From: Acidobacteriota bacterium
GTDB lineage: Bacteria; Acidobacteriota; Aminicenantia; Aminicenantales; Saccharicenantaceae
NCBI GenBank assembly: GCA_033549365.1
Contig: JAWSUF010000002.1
Coordinates: 186,001-250,000 of the forward strand
Reading direction: 5' to 3'
Length of the DNA stretch: 64,000 nt
Under the pieces are notes generated by a model. It was not told where the DNA came from and did no database searches. It worked only from the letters and a program-made list of their open reading frames with translations. Shown in pieces: positions 51,346 to 58,903 of the stretch. Positions within the stretch are counted from its first letter, which is position 1. The number at the start of each line of letters is the position of its first letter. The position numbers were made by a program, and so were the translations under genes.

Positions 51346-51456
51346 CGAATGTCCCCAAAAGAAAAAATGAAGTCTATCATAAGCCTTCCGATCGCCCGAA
51401 ATTCAAGATTCGGGTCGGTATGGAATGCCGTATTCAAAGGCCCGTTGACAAGACGG

Positions 51457-52965
51457 CTAAAGCTCGAGATCCGGGTCCGAAGCCATTCCGGCGAAGGCCA
51501 GGTAAATCCATTTGGCGACATCCTCCATAAGCTCCGGCGTCAGCGTGTTCGTCGTATCCAGCGGATCGTGGTAGTAGATCGTCTTGTCGGTCCCCATGGT
51601 TCCGATGCTCAGGGTCCGGAATCCCGCCCGGCTGAAGATGACGCCGTCGGAACGCGGCCGGCCGATGGGTTTCCGGGCTTCGGTCGCCCTCATGTCGCGG
51701 TGAATGAACCGGTTGTTGGCCGTTTCGAAATGCCTCAGAATTTCCGGAAAGGACTGTCCGCCGCCGAGTACAAGGCCCGTCCCCGTCCCGACCATGTCCA
51801 GGTTGAAAAAGGCCACGGTCTTGTCCTTGGGAAACACCGGATTCCGAGTGTAGTGAATGGAGCCCTGCAGCCCACTTTCCTCGGCCCCGATGAACAGGAA
51901 CATGATGGACCGGGCCGGACGGACGGGCAGGGCGGCCAGCGCTCGGGCCGCGCCGAGAATGTTGACACATCCCGAGGCGTTGTCCAGGGCGCCCGGCATG
52001 AACAGGCCGGCCAGAGTGCCGATGCCGTCGAGGTGGCCGCCGACGATGATGACCTCGTCCTTCAGGACGGGATCGGCGCCGTCGAGGATGCCGATGACAT
52101 TGCAGGTTTTCCGGTCGGGATGAAAGACGGTTTCGGCGTCGATGGTCGCCTTTTTTCCCATGTTGAATGAGGCCGGGCGGCGGGTCTTGATGAGGCTTTC
52201 CTTGACGGTCGGATAGGTTTTTCCCGTTCCGAAGAAGAGATGGTCGACGACGGGCATGTCGGGATGCACGTAAATCAGACCGGGATTGTAGGAGGTGTTC
52301 GGATTGGCCGCTTTGCCGATGTAGAGAAGGCCGGATGCGCCCTGGCGGGCGGCATTGTCGAGCTTGTGCTGGTGATAACTGTAAGGTTCCCAGCGGGTGA
52401 TTTCGTCGGGGTCGTTTCCGGCGTAGGGGACGCCGGCGTCAACCAGCACGATTTTGCCGCGGACGTCGACGCCTTGATAGTCGTCGTAGCCGAGTTCGGG
52501 CGCCGTGATGCCGAATCCGGCGAATACGACGTCCGCCGAAACCGTGCCGGAGCCGGAATTGTAGCCCGGGTAATAGTCATCGGGGAATTTATAAGCGACC
52601 GTGAGCGTCTCGCCGCCCCGTCCCGGAACATGGATGGACAGACCGCCGGGACTCAGGACTTCGACATAGGGCTTGTCGAACCACTGGAAATAGGTTCCGT
52701 CGTCCCCGCCCGGACGGATGCCCCATTCGGTGAGACGGTCGGCGACCCAGCGGGCGGCTTCGATATAGCCTGGATGCCCGGCGGGGCGTCCGTCGTATTT
52801 CTCCGAGCTCAGCTTGACGGCATAGTCCAGAATGTCGTGGCTTGAAATCGTGTGAAAAATCCGGAGCATGTCCCGTTCGGCGTCGGAAATGCCCGAGGGC
52901 GTTTGAGCGGCGGGAAGTGCGGCACCCAGGGCGATCAGAAGGGTCAGAAAAAGAGATTTTTTCAT
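51457..52965 (-). CDS. secreted M28-family metallopeptidase
   Basis: A 502-residue exported zinc peptidase with a signal peptide (MKKSLFLTLLIALGAALPAA). A PA-domain-like insert lies at about residues 130-260. The zinc site residues are in VGGHLDGIG, GALDNASGCVNIL, GAEESGLQGS, FFNLDMVGTG and the late YYHDPLDTTN, in the order expected for M28. Family members are aminopeptidases or carboxypeptidases. It likely trims peptides outside the cytoplasm; near hypD and proline dehydrogenase this fits growth on proline-rich or collagen-like protein. GAGGAGG lies ten bases before the ATG. Confidence 0.9.
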   Translation of the reverse strand: MKKSLFLTLLIALGAALPAAQTPSGISDAERDMLRIFHTISSHDILDYAVKLSSEKYDGRPAGHPGYIEAARWVADRLTEWGIRPGGDDGTYFQWFDKPYVEVLSPGGLSIHVPGRGGETLTVAYKFPDDYYPGYNSGSGTVSADVVFAGFGITAPELGYDDYQGVDVRGKIVLVDAGVPYAGNDPDEITRWEPYSYHQHKLDNAARQGASGLLYIGKAANPNTSYNPGLIYVHPDMPVVDHLFFGTGKTYPTVKESLIKTRRPASFNMGKKATIDAETVFHPDRKTCNVIGILDGADPVLKDEVIIVGGHLDGIGTLAGLFMPGALDNASGCVNILGAARALAALPVRPARSIMFLFIGAEESGLQGSIHYTRNPVFPKDKTVAFFNLDMVGTGTGLVLGGGQSFPEILRHFETANNRFIHRDMRATEARKPIGRPRSDGVIFSRAGFRTLSIGTMGTDKTIYYHDPLDTTNTLTPELMEDVAKWIYLAFAGMASDPDLEL

Positions 52966-52996
52966 GGCGACGTTTCCTCCTCGATCCTAAGAATCC

Positions 52997-53025
52997 ACTA
53001 TAAAGCTTCGGTCCCGGGAAGACAA
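52997..53025 (-). promoter_or_regulatory. promoter of the M28 peptidase gene
   Basis: On the minus strand, TTGTCT (53020-53025), 17-bp spacer, TATAGT (52997-53002). The leader to the ATG at 52965 is about 25 bases. Confidence 0.6.
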
Positions 53026-53086
53026 GCCCGGGTGTGGCTTCGGCCGTTTGCATTTTGCATCGGGACAGGCTATCGTATCTCCCACA

Positions 53087-54262
53087 ATGTTCAACAACAC
53101 GGAAACCGCTTTCATCATTAAGTCCGACGGGCAACTCCTCAAGGCCTGGTGGCTGTTCAAGACGGTCTCGTTCCCGCGTCTGGTCAAGTTCGGGAAGGTT
53201 CTTCTGGCCATCGCAAGATTCCTTCACATTCCCATCAAATGGATGGTGAAACCGACGATTTTCGCCCATTTTTGCGGAGGGGAGACGCTGGAATCCTGCG
53301 CTCCCGTCGTCGAGCGCCTGGCCGCCCACAACGTTCGGTCCATTCTGGACTATTCGGTCGAGGGCAAGGAATCGGAGGAGGACATCACGGCCGCCCTGGA
53401 TGAGACGCTGCGGGCCGTGCGGCATGCGGTGGCCGATCGCAACATCCCCTTCGCCGTCTTCAAGCCGACGGCCTTCGCGCCTTTCGAAATTCTCGAAAAG
53501 GCCGCGGCGGGGGAATTGAGAACCGAGGCGGAAAAAGCCGAGGCGGCCAAGTTCGAAAAACGCCTGGAGACATTGTTCCGAACCGCCTGGGAAGGAGACA
53601 AGCCCATCATGATCGACGCCGAGGAGACCTGGATTCAGTCCACGATCGACGACCTCGTGCACCGCCTGATGGAGACCTACAACACGAAAAAGGCCATCGT
53701 CTTCAACACGCTGCAGATGTACCGGCACGACCGGCTGTCGTTCCTCGGGAAGGCCCTGGCCGCCGCCGAAAAAGGCAACTATTTTCTGGGCATCAAACTC
53801 GTCCGTGGCGCCTATATGGAGAAGGAGCGGGCCCGGGCCGAAAAACTCGGATATCCCTCACCCATTCATCCGGACAAGCCGGCGACCGACAAGGCCTATG
53901 ACGACGCCCTGACCTTTTGCGTCGAACACATCGACAGGATTTCGGTCTTCAACGGCACACACAACGAGGCGAGCTGCCTCCACCTTATGGATCTCCTGAA
54001 AAAGAAGGGCCTGCCGCCGAACGATCCGCGGGTCTGGTCCTCCCAGCTCTACGGAATGAGCGACCACATCAGCTTCAACATGGCCCGGGCCGGATACAAC
54101 GTCGCCAAGTACATTCCCTACGGACCCGTGAAACACGTTCTCCCGTATCTCCTCCGCCGGGCCGAGGAAAACACGGCCGTGGCCGGACAGACGGGCCGCG
54201 AACTGAGGTTGCTGAGCGAGGAACGGAAGAGACGGAAAGTCGCCCGCACCGCGGTCAGGTGA
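53087..54262 (+). CDS. proline dehydrogenase
   Basis: A 391-residue FAD enzyme of the PRODH barrel fold. Seen: VRSILDYSVEGKESEED, FAVFKPTAFAPFE, DAEETWIQ, KLVRGAYMEKER and SSQLYGMSDHISF, all signatures of monofunctional PRODH. It oxidises proline to pyrroline-5-carboxylate, passing electrons to the membrane. The upstream HypD yields the same product from hydroxyproline, so the two feed one pathway. The ATG at 53087 lacks a Shine-Dalgarno and has a TATCGT ten bases before it. The last eight bases overlap the stop end of the convergent DsrE-like gene. Confidence 0.93.
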   Translation: MFNNTETAFIIKSDGQLLKAWWLFKTVSFPRLVKFGKVLLAIARFLHIPIKWMVKPTIFAHFCGGETLESCAPVVERLAAHNVRSILDYSVEGKESEEDITAALDETLRAVRHAVADRNIPFAVFKPTAFAPFEILEKAAAGELRTEAEKAEAAKFEKRLETLFRTAWEGDKPIMIDAEETWIQSTIDDLVHRLMETYNTKKAIVFNTLQMYRHDRLSFLGKALAAAEKGNYFLGIKLVRGAYMEKERARAEKLGYPSPIHPDKPATDKAYDDALTFCVEHIDRISVFNGTHNEASCLHLMDLLKKKGLPPNDPRVWSSQLYGMSDHISFNMARAGYNVAKYIPYGPVKHVLPYLLRRAEENTAVAGQTGRELRLLSEERKRRKVARTAVR

Positions 54263-54722
54263 AGATGATCTGGCCTCCGGCGGCGAGCTCGTAGAACCGC
54301 CCGACGTTGATCACGGCCTCGACCTGGGGGCAGAAATCCTCCATCTTCAGCTTGAACATGTCGACGGTCGCCTTGCAGGCGAAAAGCCGGCAGCCGGCGT
54401 CCGAAACCATCTCGACAAACTCCGGAACGGGGGGGATATCGAGCTTGTCCATGGTCTTGTTCATCATGGCCGTAGCCATGGCCGACATCCCGGGGAGCAT
54501 GCCCAGGAGGGTCGGCATGTGCATGCCGGGATTGCCCACCGTGGCGATCTTGATTCGGCCCATTCTTTTTTTTATGACGGCGTCGAGGCCGAAGAAGGTG
54601 AAAAACAGATTGGCCTCGATGCCCTCCAGGCGGGCACCGTTGGCCATGATCAGCCCGGGGTAGACGCCGTCCAGTCCGCCCTTGGATATGATGATCGATA
54701 GTTTGCGGATCTTGTCATCCAT
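54255..54722 (-). CDS. DsrE/DsrF-like protein
   Basis: A 155-residue protein with the DsrE fold: KLSIIISKGGLDGVYPGLIMANGA, then ANLFFTFFGLDAV, and AGCRLFACKATVDMF, whose Cys is where sulfur carriers of the family hold persulfide. Members accept and pass sulfur in sulfur oxidation or tRNA thiolation. ATG at 54722 has GAGGAG six bases upstream. It is the last gene of a leftward unit with a DsrC/TusE gene and an SQR-like gene. Its end overlaps the convergent proline dehydrogenase gene by eight bases. Confidence 0.87.
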   Translation of the reverse strand: MDDKIRKLSIIISKGGLDGVYPGLIMANGARLEGIEANLFFTFFGLDAVIKKRMGRIKIATVGNPGMHMPTLLGMLPGMSAMATAMMNKTMDKLDIPPVPEFVEMVSDAGCRLFACKATVDMFKLKMEDFCPQVEAVINVGRFYELAAGGQIIFT

Positions 54723-54732
54723 GGTTCTCTCC

Positions 54733-55050
54733 TCAGACGCAGCCTTCGGGCTTCTTGAGCCCTGCGATCCGGGCCGCTTTTTTGGCCGGACCGCCGGGAA
54801 AGAGGGCATAAAGTTCCTTGGTGCCGACAACACCCGATTTGTTGAGACGGCGGACGCTTGGCACCTGCCCGTTCTCCAGGAACTCCTTCTGCAGAAACTC
54901 GATGACCTTCCAATGGTCCGCCGTGAGTGCCGGGATGCCTTCTTCGGCCGCAACGGCCTCGGCGATTTCGCGTGTCCATTGGGAAAAGTCGGTCAGAAAA
55001 CCCTCGGCATCGACGTCGGCGGCGGCCGCTCCGAATTGTTTTTGGGGCAT
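54733..55050 (-). CDS. TusE/DsrC-family sulfur carrier (single cysteine)
   Basis: A 105-residue protein with the DsrC fold and the family's C-terminal arm IAGLKKPEGCV. The penultimate Cys104 is present. The second Cys of true DsrC, 11 residues upstream, is Ala93 here. So this is the one-cysteine form, like TusE, which passes sulfur rather than forming the internal disulfide used with dissimilatory sulfite reductase. No dsrAB genes are in the window. It sits between a DsrE-like gene and an SQR-like gene, suggesting a path from sulfide to a sulfur carrier. The start at 55050 has AAGGAGG upstream. Confidence 0.88.
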   Translation of the reverse strand: MPQKQFGAAAADVDAEGFLTDFSQWTREIAEAVAAEEGIPALTADHWKVIEFLQKEFLENGQVPSVRRLNKSGVVGTKELYALFPGGPAKKAARIAGLKKPEGCV

Positions 55051-55066
55051 TGATTCCTCCTTGCCG

Positions 55067-56323
55067 TTAAGCCTTCGATTTTGGGCGCTTCTTGCCGGCT
55101 GTGCGCATCCGGGCGGGGACGAAAGGAATGGGAAGCCCTCTCAAAAGAACGTTCCAGTAGATCCAGCGGAAGGCGAGCTTGCTCCAATGATTGATCCGGC
55201 TGGGCTTGAGCAGCGGCATCGGGCCGACGACTGGAAACGGAAACCGTCCCGGAAGCGGTTCGACATCGTAATTGAAGTCGATGAGGACGGCCTTTCCGCG
55301 CCCCGTCTCGACGAAGCAGTTGGCATGGCCGTCGAAGCCGGGCTCCAGGGGACGTCCGGCGACGGTTCGAAGGATGTTCTCGATCAGGGTATCAGATTGA
55401 AAATGGGCCACGGATCCGGCTTTGGAAGTCGGCAAATCGGTCGCGTCCCCGATGGCGAAGATGTTTTCGTAAGCCTTGGATCGGAGTGTATGACGATCTG
55501 TGGGTAGAAAGCGGAACTCGTCGCCCATTCCCGACCTCTCGATCAGGGCATCACCCATGTTGGTCGGAACCGTGACCAGGAGGTCGTAAGGGACTTCCCG
55601 GCCGTCGAAGCCGATGAGCTTCCGGCCGGCCGCGTCGGCTCGCTCGGCGTTGAATTCGGTCACCATGCGGATGCCTTTTTCCTCGAGCAGTCCGGCCAGC
55701 GCCGCGGCCGCCACGGGCTTGGTGAAGGCGCCGTCGAGCGGCGTGACGTAGACGATGTCGATCTCCCCGCGCCGGCCGTGGCGGGTCAGGCACCAGTCGC
55801 AGAAAAAGGCGAACTCGATGGGGGCGACGGGGCATTTGATGGGCATTTCGTTGACATGGACGGCGATCGTGCCGCCGGGGAAAGACCGGAGCTTTTCCCC
55901 CAGGGCTTCGGCACCGTCCGGCGTGTAGAAATCGAAGATCGTGTTGCGCCAGCCTTCAAGAAGGCCGGGGGTTTCACCGGGGACGATCTCGGCGCCCGTT
56001 GCGACGACAAGGATGTCATAGGGCATCCGGACGCCGTCGCGGAAGACGATCTCGCTCGCCTCGGGCCGGATGGTCTCGACTTCGGAGACGACGAAACGGA
56101 CGCCCTTGGGCAGGAATTTCGACTTGGGCTTGACGATATCCGCCCGCGTATAGAAACCGAAGGGGATGAACAGAAACCCCGGCTGGTAATAGTGGGCGTC
56201 GTCCCTGTCGACGACGGTCACGGCCCATTCCGCCTCCGGAAGGCGCCTGCGGATGAGGTTGGCGACGACGGTCCCCGCCGTCCCGGCCCCGAGGATGAGG
56301 AGATGCTTGTTTCGTGCGGGCAT
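55067..56323 (-). CDS. sulfide:quinone oxidoreductase-like flavoprotein
   Basis: A 418-residue FAD enzyme of the SQR/flavocytochrome c sulfide dehydrogenase group. The first nucleotide motif is LLILGAGTAGTV, and the FAD phosphate motif is IFAIGDATDLP (about residue 288). Cys164 (in IKCPVAP) and Cys336 (in HANCFVET) stand at the places of the two redox cysteines of SQR; Cys175 and Cys178 add a third group. A short C-terminal amphipathic part may attach to the membrane. It likely oxidises sulfide and passes electrons to quinone, with the sulfur going to the DsrC/DsrE proteins encoded after it. AAAGGA lies seven bases before the ATG. Confidence 0.86.
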   Translation of the reverse strand: MPARNKHLLILGAGTAGTVVANLIRRRLPEAEWAVTVVDRDDAHYYQPGFLFIPFGFYTRADIVKPKSKFLPKGVRFVVSEVETIRPEASEIVFRDGVRMPYDILVVATGAEIVPGETPGLLEGWRNTIFDFYTPDGAEALGEKLRSFPGGTIAVHVNEMPIKCPVAPIEFAFFCDWCLTRHGRRGEIDIVYVTPLDGAFTKPVAAAALAGLLEEKGIRMVTEFNAERADAAGRKLIGFDGREVPYDLLVTVPTNMGDALIERSGMGDEFRFLPTDRHTLRSKAYENIFAIGDATDLPTSKAGSVAHFQSDTLIENILRTVAGRPLEPGFDGHANCFVETGRGKAVLIDFNYDVEPLPGRFPFPVVGPMPLLKPSRINHWSKLAFRWIYWNVLLRGLPIPFVPARMRTAGKKRPKSKA

Positions 56324-56347
56324 GTCGGCTTCCTTTAATCCCGACCA

Positions 56348-56353
56348 ATTATA
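56348..56353 (-). promoter_or_regulatory. -10 box of the SQR-DsrC-DsrE unit
   Basis: TATAAT on the minus strand, 24 bases before the ATG at 56323, in an AT-rich patch. The -35 region is poor. Confidence 0.45.
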
Positions 56354-56448
56354 TATTATTTATCGAAACCAATCCAGAGCCTGCAGAGAGCCTTGATTTC
56401 CCGGAGAATCGAGCATCTGCCGATCATCATTCAATGAGGGACAAGCCC

Positions 56449-56583
56449 TCAATTCGGCCGTAATCCCGCCTGTTTAAGGTTGCCAAACCGGACCCCGGCA
56501 TAGATTCGGTCCGCGGCCAAGTCGGAAAAAGGATCGCATCCTTCGCCGCGCCAGGTGACGGAGTCTCTGATCAGCGGCGGCAC
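56449..56583 (-). CDS. possible 44-residue small protein after the ATP-grasp gene
   Basis: A short open frame from a GTG at 56583, which overlaps the stop region of the ATP-grasp gene by 13 bases. The product ends RIYAGVRFGNLKQAGLRPN and looks like the tail of a folded protein. It may be a gene remnant. Nothing else is seen in the 247-bp gap apart from the SQR promoter. Confidence 0.25.
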   Translation of the reverse strand: MPPLIRDSVTWRGEGCDPFSDLAADRIYAGVRFGNLKQAGLRPN

Positions 56584-57680
56584 TTGAGGAGTGCTTCCGC
56601 TTTGACGATGGCAGCGGCAGCCCCGTCAAGACTTCTCCGGACGTAAGACCAGGGTTTTCTTTTCATGTTCATGAAAGCCCGGAACTGGGATTGAGTCTGC
56701 TTTCCCAGGGAGATTTTCAGTGTCCGAAGCGTTTTCCGGGGAATATCCAAAACGGCCTCCCTTTCAGAGCCGTCCGGGTCGTCCAGTTCCCGAAACGCCT
56801 CCAACAGGCGGACGTGGATGATATTCTTAGCCTCTTCGAGCCTGTTCATGATATCCGTTTTTCCCGCTGCTCCGGATTCGGATTTCAACCGACCCCGCCC
56901 GAAAAGCGGATTCAGATTGATCTCCCAGACTTGGGGCCGGCCGTCCTGCATCCCGTAATCGATCCGCCCGTAGTCCGCGCCGGCGATGTCGAAGATCTCC
57001 CGAAGCAAAGATTCATGTGGATTGTTTTCGAGATAGTCCAGGACCTCGCCGGCGATTTCAGGGCTCCAAGCTTCGAACTTCACGACCCAGTGAGAGCTGA
57101 TATTGACGTAGCGGGGCACAATCCTATTGCCGATCTTGAAGGCCGAGTACTTCCGAAATAGGCCGGATCCGTCTGATGTATCGCAGAGCTCGACGGCCAG
57201 AAGCTCGGACCGGCGATATCCCAGAATCATTTTTTCGCGGATGGCCCGCTCAAGGGATGCACGGTCGGGAAGCAAATTCGTCAACGCACCCAGATGATGA
57301 TTTTCAGCCCGGAGAAAGACCGGGTAATTGAGCGAATCCAGGGATTCGGAGGCCCGAACGGCCCGGAATCGATTGATGCCGAGGGCATGGAGCCTGCAAA
57401 GCAGTTCGTACCGCAAGAGAACCCGATCGGGATGGTTCAAGATTTTCAGTCCTGGGCCGCTCCGGAAAAGACTCCGGGCGACTTGACCTGCGACATCGCG
57501 CTGGAACGGAGACAGGTGATCGAGGTTGGAAAAGATAAAGGTTCCGCACGGAAAGCTTGGGAAACGGTGCAAATCATCGAGATAGAGGATCCGCAGGAAT
57601 CCGGCCAGAGGTTTTCCGCGCCCGGCCAGGTAGCGGGTGATGCCCCGGTTCTCATCCCGAGTGACGAGATAATGAATCAT
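56571..57680 (-). CDS. ATP-grasp-like protein of unknown function
   Basis: A 369-residue protein. The central part (about residues 80-275) fits an ATP-grasp fold: an N-terminal lid-like region ILNHPDRVLLRYELLCRL, then the metal-binding end RIDYGMQDGRPQVWEINLNP, in which Glu and Asn would hold magnesium. The flanking regions match nothing I recognise. ATP-grasp enzymes form amide or thioester bonds, so it may join an amino acid or acid to a sugar, peptide or lipid. Its start overlaps the transporter gene upstream by four bases (ATGA), and a polysaccharide flippase gene lies before that. A role in surface-polymer modification is inference. Confidence 0.62.
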   Translation of the reverse strand: MIHYLVTRDENRGITRYLAGRGKPLAGFLRILYLDDLHRFPSFPCGTFIFSNLDHLSPFQRDVAGQVARSLFRSGPGLKILNHPDRVLLRYELLCRLHALGINRFRAVRASESLDSLNYPVFLRAENHHLGALTNLLPDRASLERAIREKMILGYRRSELLAVELCDTSDGSGLFRKYSAFKIGNRIVPRYVNISSHWVVKFEAWSPEIAGEVLDYLENNPHESLLREIFDIAGADYGRIDYGMQDGRPQVWEINLNPLFGRGRLKSESGAAGKTDIMNRLEEAKNIIHVRLLEAFRELDDPDGSEREAVLDIPRKTLRTLKISLGKQTQSQFRAFMNMKRKPWSYVRRSLDGAAAAIVKAEALLKCRR

Positions 57681-58903
57681 GGAATTTTCCGTTCCTTCCG
57701 CGAGACGATGGAAGTGACGGCCATGCCTTCGGAAACGTGCAGAATGGTCTTGAAGATATCCGGGATGGCGTCCACGCCTTTCAGCAGCACGATTCCTTCC
57801 ATGGGGATGCCGGCGGCCAGATAAAGAGGCAGGATCGTGTATGTTCCCCCGCTTGGAATGCCGGGTGTGCTGAAACTGAGGAAAAGCGATGTGGCCACAA
57901 AACCGGCAATTGTGGCCGGAGAAAGATCGATCCCGTAGACGTGGGCGAGAAAGATAAGCTTGAGAGGACTCGAAACGGCGCGTGTGAGCTTGAATGTGGA
58001 GACCGAAAGAGGGAGGACAAAACCGGCCGCAGGTTTGGGAAGGTTGAGTTTTTCGGCTCCTTCAAGAAGAGTCGGCAGGCAGGCCAGGGAGGATCGAGTT
58101 CCGGCGGCGACGGCCTGGGAAGGCCAGAGCGCGGCCGCATATATCCGGAGGGGGATGCGGCCTCCGACCGATGCGGGGATATAAAGCGCCAGGGTATAGA
58201 GGATCAGCAGGAGGCTTGTCAGGATGATGAATGCCGTAACCACACCGGCGAGGGAGAGACCCGTTTCGGCGGCCAGGGCGAAGGAGAGGCCGAAGACGGC
58301 CGCAGGGAGAAGCAGGAGAATTCCGTTGAGCAGAGCGGTCAACCGCAAGGCCGTCCGGCGGAAAAAATCCGTCAAAGCCTTTCTTCGGTTATTATCGAGG
58401 CGCGTGGACGCCAGGGCCAGGAGAAATGTCACGGCAATGACCGGGAGGAGATTGTCCCTCACGGGTTTCATGACGGGCTCCAGAGTGACGACGGCCGCCA
58501 AACCACCCGGGAGCCGAGGGGTGTCGCCGGAGTCCGGGACGGGCTCAAGACTTGCTCCCGGTGCGGGCAAGCCGACCGGTAGCCGGGGAACGATCCACAG
58601 GCTGATCGTGACGGTAAGGAGCGCGGTCACGGCCAGAATGACGGCGTGGACAAGGAATGCCGAGATGCCGATCTTCCCCGCGGTGCTTGTCCTGGCGAAG
58701 GACAAAACGGCCAGAAAAACGGAGACGAAGATCATCGGAGCGACGAGAAGGCCGAGACAATTCGTCCAGAGCATTCCGAAGGCTTCGAAAAAGCGTGACG
58801 CGGTCAGAAGACCGGCGTCCTGTTTCGCATAGGCGGCTAGACCGAGAGCGATGCCCGCGATGAGGCCGCTCATCGAACCGAGGGTCAGATACCGCGTGTT
58901 CAT
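57677..58903 (-). CDS. divergent DAACS-family transporter lacking the NMDGT motif
   Basis: A 408-residue membrane protein with about eight helices and the DAACS layout. The serine-rich loop is reduced to AAGTRSSLACLP, and the place of the sodium- and substrate-binding NMDGT motif reads LSVSTFKLTRAVSSPL. So the usual ion and dicarboxylate site is lost. Late motifs such as LSFSTPGIPSGG, close to the helical hairpin 2 sequence of the family, are kept. It may move another molecule or act as a facilitator or sensor. ATG at 58903 overlaps the flippase stop as TGATG, and its stop overlaps the ATP-grasp gene start. It is clearly unlike the normal member at 8193-9422. Confidence 0.8.
   Translation of the reverse strand: MNTRYLTLGSMSGLIAGIALGLAAYAKQDAGLLTASRFFEAFGMLWTNCLGLLVAPMIFVSVFLAVLSFARTSTAGKIGISAFLVHAVILAVTALLTVTISLWIVPRLPVGLPAPGASLEPVPDSGDTPRLPGGLAAVVTLEPVMKPVRDNLLPVIAVTFLLALASTRLDNNRRKALTDFFRRTALRLTALLNGILLLLPAAVFGLSFALAAETGLSLAGVVTAFIILTSLLLILYTLALYIPASVGGRIPLRIYAAALWPSQAVAAGTRSSLACLPTLLEGAEKLNLPKPAAGFVLPLSVSTFKLTRAVSSPLKLIFLAHVYGIDLSPATIAGFVATSLFLSFSTPGIPSGGTYTILPLYLAAGIPMEGIVLLKGVDAIPDIFKTILHVSEGMAVTSIVSRKERKIP

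Noticed and set aside
54733-55050. Dissimilatory sulfate or sulfite reduction inferred from the DsrC-like gene
   Set aside because: The second conserved Cys is missing and no dsrAB or membrane partners are in the window.
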